Of a stretch of 64,000 bases of DNA, positions 7,753 through 14,900 are shown one piece after another (within the stretch, counting starts at the first letter, position 1; the number at the start of each line of letters is the position of its first letter). The notes under the pieces were generated by a model. It saw only the letters and a program-made list of their open reading frames with translations. It searched no databases and was not told where the DNA came from. The stretch lies in the NCBI RefSeq assembly GCF_004028635.1, contig NZ_RQJW01000022.1, positions 1 through 64,000 on the forward strand, given 5' to 3'. The position numbers and the translations under genes are program-made. Origin of the DNA: Streptomyces cyaneus. GTDB taxonomy: Bacteria > Actinomycetota > Actinomycetes > Streptomycetales > Streptomycetaceae.

Positions 7753-8756
7753 GCGCCGAGCTCCTTCACTCCCGGGACCGGGACCGAGGTGCTGAGCCAG
7801 GCGGCCCGGATCTCCTGGCGCCACCGCGCGTAGGCGGGTTCCGGGTCCGATCGGTCGTCGGTGCCCGCTCGGCCCAGGCGCAGGCCGGCCTCGTGGGCGA
7901 GGGCGGCGACCTCCGCCCCTCCCCTCCCCCACACGGCCTCGCACGCCAGGTCGGTGTGCGGGGCCGGCTGCCCGGACTGCTCACGGAAGATCGATGCGAC
8001 CGCGGTGCCCGTGGCGAGGTCGGCTCCGTGCTCGCCGGCCGCCTTCAGGAGGGTGACGACGGCGTTGCGGTCCATGACGCCCGCGGCGTACGCGCAGGCC
8101 AGGCCGATGCCGCTCCAGATGTCACCCTGACGCCGGGAAGGGAAGGAGTTCACCGTGTCGATGATCCGTTCGACATTGGCGCCGGTGGAGAACCACAGAC
8201 TGCGCCCCAGGCCCTGGTCGAAGGCGCGGGCCGCGTATCCGTGGATCCGGCGCGGGGGCCGGTGCCGCTCGACCGTGTCACGCCAGGAGAAGAACCCCTC
8301 GTAGAAGCCGTAACCGTCCATCACCAGCCAGCGCAGGAAGGGGTCCTGACGGGCGAGGAAACGCTGCGGGGCGACGGGGACACGTGGCAGGACGAGTCCC
8401 GCACCGATGTAGATCAGGCACCGGTAGGGCGCGCCGGGGCCGTGGATGAAAGCGGGCAGCCGCTTCTTGTACGGGGCGAGGCTGTCGAGCAGCATCAGCC
8501 CCATGCCGGCGCCCTCGTAGGCGATGCCCCGCAGTTCGGGCGGCGTCGCGTTCAGCCGTGGGACCAGGTCCTCGTGGCGTGGGTGGTTCAGCGTCATGTA
8601 GAAGCTGTCCACCAGGGTGCGGGCGACCGGCTCGAACATGAGCCAGGTCTTGTCCATGTCTTCCTGGGCGCCGAAGCGTTCAGCCGCCATTTTGGGAAAG
8701 GACTCGGCGGACAGCGGGAAGATCGGCTTGAGCAGCGTGCCGAGCGGCAGGCTCAT
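7749..8756 (-). CDS. DUF1702 (UnbL-type) family protein, copy B
   Basis: A 335-residue paralogue. It has the family blocks LRGIAYEGAGMGLMLLD (about residues 75-91), FLRWLVMDGYGFYEGFF (about 140-156), FDQGLGRSLWFSTGANVE (about 180-197) and DIWSGIGLACAYAAGV (about 211-226). It is slightly longer than the other copies, with an N-terminal extension that includes FGAQEDMDKTWLMF. Both ends overlap neighbours by four bases (ATGA): the antiporter upstream and copy A downstream. It therefore forms a coupled pair with copy A and is fused in expression to the antiporter. Function unknown; the repeated strictly conserved Asp-Gly-Tyr-Gly-Phe and Arg/Trp-Phe blocks suggest a shared small-molecule site, which is inference. 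Confidence 0.8.
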   Translation of the reverse strand: MSLPLGTLLKPIFPLSAESFPKMAAERFGAQEDMDKTWLMFEPVARTLVDSFYMTLNHPRHEDLVPRLNATPPELRGIAYEGAGMGLMLLDSLAPYKKRLPAFIHGPGAPYRCLIYIGAGLVLPRVPVAPQRFLARQDPFLRWLVMDGYGFYEGFFSWRDTVERHRPPRRIHGYAARAFDQGLGRSLWFSTGANVERIIDTVNSFPSRRQGDIWSGIGLACAYAAGVMDRNAVVTLLKAAGEHGADLATGTAVASIFREQSGQPAPHTDLACEAVWGRGGAEVAALAHEAGLRLGRAGTDDRSDPEPAYARWRQEIRAAWLSTSVPVPGVKELGA

Positions 8757-10063
8757 CGCGAACCTCCTCCCGCCTCGGCAAGGCTCGTGGCAGCCCCTTC
8801 GGCGGCTTCGGGGACGGGAGCGGGCTGGGGGCGGAACCGGCCGTAGACGAGCTCGAACAGCGGGGTGGCCATGAGCGTGGTCGCGATGGCCATGAAGACC
8901 AGGATGGTGAAGAGGGTCGGGGTGATCAGGCCGGCCTGGAGTCCGATGTTGAGCAGGATGAGCTCCATGAGGCCCCGCGCGTTCATCAGGCTTCCCAGCG
9001 CCAGGGCCTCACGCTGTGGCTCCTTGTTGAGCCGGGCCGCGAACCAGCAGGCGACGCCCTTGCCCAGTACGGAGACCAGCAGGATGAGCAGCGCCACTCC
9101 CCACAGCGTGACGCTGTTGACGAGGCCGATCTCGGTGTTCAGGCCGGAGAACACGAAGAAGAGCGGCAGCAGCAGATGGGTGGTGAGCGGCTCGAAGGCG
9201 CGGCGTATGCGCTCGGCGAAGACACCGCGGGGCATCGCCGCGCCGAGGATGAAGGCGCCGAACACCGCGTAGATACCGACGTAGTCGGTGAACCAGGCCG
9301 CCAGCATGAGCAGCATCAGCACCAGCGCCATGAGAGGCGAGCTCACCCCGCCCTCCCGCTCGGCCTTGGTGCCCAGTCGGCTCAGCAGCCGCTTGCCCAC
9401 GGTCAGCACGAAAACCGCGTAGAGGACGCCACCGCCGATGGCCAGGAAGGCGATCTGTGTGTCGTTCTTGAACACGGCGAGGACGACCGCGAGCAGGCAC
9501 CAGGAGATCGCGTCGTCCGTGGCTCCGGCCGCCAGTGCGAGGGTGCCCAGCGAAGTCCCCGTCAGCCGACGCTCGAAGATGATGCGGGCGAGCATCGGGA
9601 AGGCGGTGATGGCGATGGCCGATCCCATGAACAGCATGGCCTGCCAGGTCTCGACGCCCTCGGTGAAGAACTTGCCGTCCTGTCGCACGAGCAGCGCCGC
9701 GGTCAGGGCGCCCAGCACGAGCGGCGCGAAGACCCCGGACAGGGAGATCGAAACGGCGCTGGGGATTCGGTGACGGATCAGCCCGGTGTCGAACTCCAGG
9801 CCGACCAGGAACATGTACAGCACCAGTCCGACCTGGGCGACCACGTAGATCATGGTCATGGACGGGCCGGTGGGGAACAGTTTCTCCTGCCAGTGCGGAG
9901 CCAGCAGCCCCAGCAGGGACGGCCCCAGCAGGACGCCGGCGATCATCTCGCCCACGACCTGCGGCTGCCCCATCCTCCGGACGAGCAGGCCGACGAGGCG
10001 GCAGGCCGCGAGGATGGCGGTCAGTTGCAGGAAGAAGAGAATGGCGATTTCCGAGTTGGACAC
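8753..10063 (-). CDS. Cation:proton antiporter (CPA2/Kef type)
   Basis: A 436-residue integral membrane protein with about twelve hydrophobic segments. Typical features are an N-terminal VGEMIAGVLLGPSLLG segment, GLEFDTGLI, the ITAFPMLARII segment, DDAISWCLLAVVLAVF (paired acidic residues as in ion-binding sites of the family), and MNARGLMELILLNIG, close to the RG-x-x-E block of Kef/NapA-like exchangers. No C-terminal nucleotide-binding domain is present, so this is the short form. The GTG at 10063 fits a GGGGG-rich ribosome site and the membrane-first topology; an earlier start at 10138 adds an unlikely leader. It lies between two pairs of DUF1702 genes. Antiporters recur in enediyne and other toxin clusters, with export or pH homeostasis suggested. 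Confidence 0.88.
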   Translation of the reverse strand: MSNSEIAILFFLQLTAILAACRLVGLLVRRMGQPQVVGEMIAGVLLGPSLLGLLAPHWQEKLFPTGPSMTMIYVVAQVGLVLYMFLVGLEFDTGLIRHRIPSAVSISLSGVFAPLVLGALTAALLVRQDGKFFTEGVETWQAMLFMGSAIAITAFPMLARIIFERRLTGTSLGTLALAAGATDDAISWCLLAVVLAVFKNDTQIAFLAIGGGVLYAVFVLTVGKRLLSRLGTKAEREGGVSSPLMALVLMLLMLAAWFTDYVGIYAVFGAFILGAAMPRGVFAERIRRAFEPLTTHLLLPLFFVFSGLNTEIGLVNSVTLWGVALLILLVSVLGKGVACWFAARLNKEPQREALALGSLMNARGLMELILLNIGLQAGLITPTLFTILVFMAIATTLMATPLFELVYGRFRPQPAPVPEAAEGAATSLAEAGGGSR

Positions 10064-10097
10064 GTTGCCCCCGAGGTCTCGGATTGGTGGATGTGAC

Positions 10098-11018
10098 TCA
10101 GGCGAACTGCCGCCGAATGCGTCGGCGCCAGATCTCATAGGCCGGTTCGACGCCGTCGGTGGGGAGGTCGACCAGGGCCTCGGCGGCGATGTCCGCGGCC
10201 TTGCCGCTGTCGATTTCGCAGATCACCCGACAGGCGATCTCGTTGTGCTCGGCCGGATTGCCCACCTGGTGCCGGGCTCTGGCCGCCACGATCACGCCTT
10301 CGGCGAGCCGGCTCCGGCAGCCGTCCGCACGATTCCGCAGCGCCTCGACCGTCGGTTCGTCGACCCCGCCTGTGTATCCGCAGGCCAGACCGACACCGGC
10401 CCACAGATCGCCCCGGCGTGACTCGGGGAACGCCTCGATGGTCGCCGCGACCCGCTCGACGTCCGCGCCCGTGGCGAACCAGATGCTGCGTCCGAGTCCG
10501 TGGTCGAAGGCGCTCAGTCCGTAGCCACTGAGATGTCTCGGCGTGGCACGCTCCTGCACATGGCGGCGGTAGGCGAAGAAGCCCTCGTGGAAGCCGTATC
10601 CGTCGAGGACGGCCCAGTTGAACACGTCGTCCCGCAGGCGTCGGCGGAACGGTTCCGGGTTGCGGCGCATCCGGGCGAGGCCCATGCCCGCGCCGAGGTA
10701 GACCGCGAAGATGTACTCGCTCGCCGCCCGGTCGACGAAGCGGCGGGTGCGTTGCTTCCACGGCAGCAGCTGGTCCAGCGCCGCGAGCCCGACCCCCGCT
10801 CCCTCGTAGGCGAACCCCCGCAACTCCTCGGGGTACGCGTCCAGCTTGGGCACCAGGGCCGCCTCTCGGCGGGTCAGGAGCGTGAGCTCGCAGCACTCCG
10901 TGACGGTGAACACGACCCTGCTGAGCCGCTCCGCGCCCGCGCCCGTGCCCACCGAGGCGGGGAGATCCGACGGGGCGACCTCGAACAGCGGCCTCATCAC
11001 AGCACCCAGCACGCTCAT
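10098..11018 (-). CDS. DUF1702 (UnbL-type) family protein, copy C
   Basis: A 306-residue paralogue with ELRGFAYEGAGVGLAALDQL (about residues 68-87), VFNWAVLDGYGFHEGFFA (about 135-152), FDHGLGRSIWFATGADVE (about 170-187) and DLWAGVGLACGYTGGVDE (about 200-217). The C-terminus PAYEIWRRRI is shared, in variant form, with copies A, B and D. Its start overlaps the stop of copy D as ATGA. The antiporter begins 35 bases further on with its own ribosome site. The four copies differ widely outside the conserved blocks, so they look like old, functionally specialised duplicates rather than recent ones. Confidence 0.8.
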   Translation of the reverse strand: MSVLGAVMRPLFEVAPSDLPASVGTGAGAERLSRVVFTVTECCELTLLTRREAALVPKLDAYPEELRGFAYEGAGVGLAALDQLLPWKQRTRRFVDRAASEYIFAVYLGAGMGLARMRRNPEPFRRRLRDDVFNWAVLDGYGFHEGFFAYRRHVQERATPRHLSGYGLSAFDHGLGRSIWFATGADVERVAATIEAFPESRRGDLWAGVGLACGYTGGVDEPTVEALRNRADGCRSRLAEGVIVAARARHQVGNPAEHNEIACRVICEIDSGKAADIAAEALVDLPTDGVEPAYEIWRRRIRRQFA

Positions 11019-11971
11019 GCCGTGTCCCCCTTCGTCGAGGGAGCGACGGCGAGGCTGGTCTCCAGACGCCGCTGAAGCGTGTCGTACGCGGGCGCGGACC
11101 GGGTGTCGGGCAGGTCCTCGAAGGCCCGGTCGACGAGTCGGGCGGCATCCTGGGCGCAGACGCCGCAGAGCACTTCACAGGCCAGCTCGGTGTCGGGTAT
11201 CAGGTTGCCGGCCCGCAGGCGGCCCTTGGCGACGAACGCCGTTCCCACGGCCATGCGCGACGTGTGCCGCCCGGCGGCCAGGCGCAGCGCCTCGACGGTG
11301 GGCCTGCCGACCCCGCCGACATATCCGCAGGCCACGCCGATGCCCAGCCACAGATCGGCGTGCCGGTGCGCCGGGAACGCGGCGATGGTCGAAGCGATCC
11401 GGTCGACGTCGGCGCCGGAGGTGAACCAGATGCTCCGCCCCACTCCCTGGTCGAAGACGCGCCGGGCGAAGGGCGACAGATGTACGGGGACCTGTTGCCG
11501 TTCCACGAACCGGCGCTGCTTGAAGAAGCCTTCGTGGAAGCCGTAACCGTCCATCACCAGCCAGCGCAGCGCGGGATCGGTCAGGCGGCGCATGAAGGGT
11601 TCCGGTTTGCGGCGCAACCTGGCCAGCGCCTCCCCCGCCCCGATGTGGACCATGTAGATGTGCGGGTTGCCGGGACCGTCCATGTAGGCCTGGAGCCGGG
11701 ATGTGCCCGGCAGGAAGCAGTCGAGGCCGGTCAGTCCCATGGCGGCGCCTTCGTAGGCGTATCCGCGGAACTCCAGGGGGATCCGGTCCAGGCGGGGGAC
11801 GAGGTCGTCGAGGCGGCTGCCGTCGAGGACCGCGTGATAGCCGCCGACGGCGGTGCGTACGACGGTCTCGAGGTGTTTCCAGGTCGGGGTGTCGCCGCGG
11901 CTGAAGGCGGTCGCCTCCGCGTCCGAGACGCCCATCACGGCGCGACGCAGTCTGCTAAGCGACAGTGCCAT
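11015..11971 (-). CDS. DUF1702 (UnbL-type) family protein, copy D
   Basis: A 318-residue paralogue. Family blocks are FRGYAYEGAAMGLTGLD (about residues 72-88), ALRWLVMDGYGFHEGFFK (about 142-159), FDQGVGRSIWFTSGADVD (about 177-194) and DLWLGIGVACGYVGGVG (about 207-223). Its ATG at 11971 lies inside the last codons of the PKS gene (17-base overlap), so its translation probably depends on ribosomes finishing the PKS. Being the first DUF1702 gene directly coupled to the PKS, it is the best candidate to act on the nascent or released polyketide; this is positional inference only. Within its C-terminal third, cysteines in LACEVLCGVCAQ are notable. Confidence 0.8.
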   Translation of the reverse strand: MALSLSRLRRAVMGVSDAEATAFSRGDTPTWKHLETVVRTAVGGYHAVLDGSRLDDLVPRLDRIPLEFRGYAYEGAAMGLTGLDCFLPGTSRLQAYMDGPGNPHIYMVHIGAGEALARLRRKPEPFMRRLTDPALRWLVMDGYGFHEGFFKQRRFVERQQVPVHLSPFARRVFDQGVGRSIWFTSGADVDRIASTIAAFPAHRHADLWLGIGVACGYVGGVGRPTVEALRLAAGRHTSRMAVGTAFVAKGRLRAGNLIPDTELACEVLCGVCAQDAARLVDRAFEDLPDTRSAPAYDTLQRRLETSLAVAPSTKGDTA

Positions 11972-14900
11972 TGTTCATCGCTCCCGTCGGGTTCTCGGTG
12001 GGGCTCTCGGAGGGGTCCTGCTCCAGTTCGTCGAGGAGTTGTTCGAGTTCGTCGGGGGGGATCTGCGCGAGCAGGGCGGCGAGTTCCTCCTCCCGCGGTC
12101 CCTCGCCCGGTGGGTCGGGGTGGGGCGCGGCCGTCCCGGCGAGGTCCTGTTCGCCGGGCTTCTCCAGGGCGAGGAGCGGCAGGATCCGGTGGGCGAGGCC
12201 GAGGACGGTCACGCCCTGGAGGAGGTCCAGGACCGAGACGTCGGCGCGCAGGGTGGCGTCGATACGGTGCTTGATCTCGACGGCCATCAGGGAGTCGACG
12301 CCGAGGTTGCTGAGGTTCTCCTCGTGGCCGAACTCCGCCGGATCCAGCTTGAGCACCAGCGCGACGATGTCGTGCAGGTGCTCCGCAAGCGCGTCCAGGC
12401 GGTGCGCCTCGGGTGTGCGGCACAGGGCGTCGAGAACGGCGCCGGCGTCGGCCAGGTCGTCCTCGCCGGGCAGGTCGGCCTGTTCCGTGCCGAGCTCGGC
12501 GAACAGCGGCGGGAGCTGTCCTCCCATCGAGGTCGCCCGGGCGGTCGCCCAGTCGGCGGTGATCGCCACCACGTGTGCCGGGCGCTGGCCGATGAGACGG
12601 CCGAGGATGCGCGCCCCGGCTTCGGGGGTGATCAGCTCGATGCCCCGTCGCGCGTACATCTGCTCCAGGTTGAGCTGCTCCACCATGCCGATCGACCAGG
12701 GCCCCCAGCCGATGCTCAGGGCGGGCAGACCGAGGGACCGGCGGTGGTGGGCCAGCGCGTCGAGGAAGGCGTTCGCGGACGCGTAGTTGGCCTGGCCTGC
12801 GGATGCGATGACCGATCCGACCGAGCCGAACAGGACGAAGAAGTCCAGTGGGGTGTCGGCGAACAGACGGTGCAGCAGCCAGCCGCCGCCGACCTTGGGG
12901 CGCATGACCCGCTGGAAGGTGTCCCGGTTCATCCGGAGCATCAGCTCGTCCTCGACGACCCCGGCGGCGTGGACGACACCCCCGACCGGGGGCCGCCGAA
13001 GGCGCTGGTGTTCGGCGAACCAGGCGTGCAGCTGAGCCTCGTCGGCGGAGTCGACCGCGGCGTAGTGGACATGCACGCCGCGGCGTTCCAGGCGGAGCAG
13101 CTCCTCGACCAGTTCGCGCCGCGGGTGCTGGGCGGGCAGGTCGTGCCAGGCGTCGCGCGGGGGCAGGGAGGTCCGTCCCATCAGGACGAGGTGGCGGGCT
13201 CCGCGGTCGCCCAGGAACCGGGCGACCAGGCGACCGAGCGCTCCCGCGCCGCCCGTGACCAGGTAGGTCGCGTCATCGCGCAGGGTCGTCGGGAAGGCCG
13301 GGGTGAGGTGCTCGCCGGCCCGCGCCAGGCGTGCGACGTACCGCTGCACGCCTCGGAACGCGACCTGATCCTCGCCGCCGGGTGCGCTGACCTCCTCGAC
13401 GAGACGGCGCGCCTGCTCCGCTTCCGGCCCGGCATCGAGGTCGACGATGCCGCCCCACATCCCGGCGAACTCCTGGTGGCCGATGACACGGCCGACGCCC
13501 CACATCGGGGACTGCGGCAGGGCGAGGGGCCGAGGGCTGTCTTCGACCGCCTGTGCCGTGCGGGTGACCAGCCATACGCGTGGCAGCCGCTGGGTGACCT
13601 CGGCGGAGAGCGCCTGCATCAGGTGCAGGACCGAGAGCACGCCGCGGTCCTGGGCGTCGCGCAGCGCCGTGACCGGCATGTCCTCGCTGAAGGGCAGGTC
13701 GAGGCTCCACAGGTGCAGGACCCTGCCGATCTCGGTCTGTTGAGCGATTTTCCGCAGCAGCCGCTTGTAGTGCTCGACGTCGGCGGGGTCGATCACATAG
13801 CCACCGGCCGAGGTCTCGGCGGGCTCGGGCACCTCGCCGGGGGCCACGGTGACGACGCGGCGTCCGGCCCGAGTGAGGCACCGGGCCACCTCGGCGCCCA
13901 CCCCGGTCGCGTCCGTGAAGAGCACCCAGGTGCTCGCCTCGTCGTCGTCCCGCGCGCTCGCGCCGTCGGCTTCCGGCTCCGCGGCGTCCTCGCGCGGCGA
14001 CTCACGCCACTGGACTTCGTAGAGGCCCTGGTCGATACGTTCGGGGGTGAGACTGGCCACGGCGTCGAGGGACTGTGCTCGAAAGCCGCGGATGTCGACG
14101 AGAACCCTTCCCTGGTCGTCGCAGAGGGCGATGTCGCTGACGATGACGCGTGCGTCGGCGCTGGTGACCTCGGCCACCACGTACATCTCGTCGGCGGGGC
14201 GCCCGAGAACGGTGACGCTGTCGACGCCCACGGGCAGGTAGGGGCCGGCCGGGAGCGTCCCGTCCGTCACTCCTGGTGCGGCGGAGGTGAGCAGGACCTG
14301 GAACGCGGCGTCGATCAGGCTGGGATGGAACCGGTACGTCCCCAGCTCGTCGCGGACGCAGGCGGGGACGGTCACCCGTCCGACGGCCCCCCGCGGGCCG
14401 GTGACGATCTCCTCCACCGCCTGGAACGCCGGCCCGTACTCGAAGCCCATCTGCTGGACGAGGCCGTCGAAGTCCGCACGCGACACGTGCTTCTCACAGG
14501 CGTCGCGTGCGCCGGCGAGGTCTCGCTCGGTGCGGACGGGCGGGCGCCGGCTGAGCCGGGCTGTCGCGTGCAGTGTCCAGGTGCGGTCGCCGCCGGGTGT
14601 GGCCGCGAAGCCGGCGACCTCGACCCGGCCCGACTCGGGGTAGAGGGTGGTGCGTACCCGCGGGTCGGCCGTGTCGGGGAGCACGAGGGCCTTGCGCAGC
14701 TCCAGCTTCTCGAGGGCGTGATCCCCCTCGCCGTACACCTCGACCGCCGCCGCCAGGGCCAGTTCGATGAACGCGGCGCCGGGAAGCACGGTGTTGCCCT
14801 GGACACGGTGGTCGGCCAGGTAGCGCAGGAGCCGTGGGTTGAGCTCCCGCTCCCAGGTGGGGTGGACGGCGTTCATCCGCTGTCCCAGCAGGGGGTGGAC

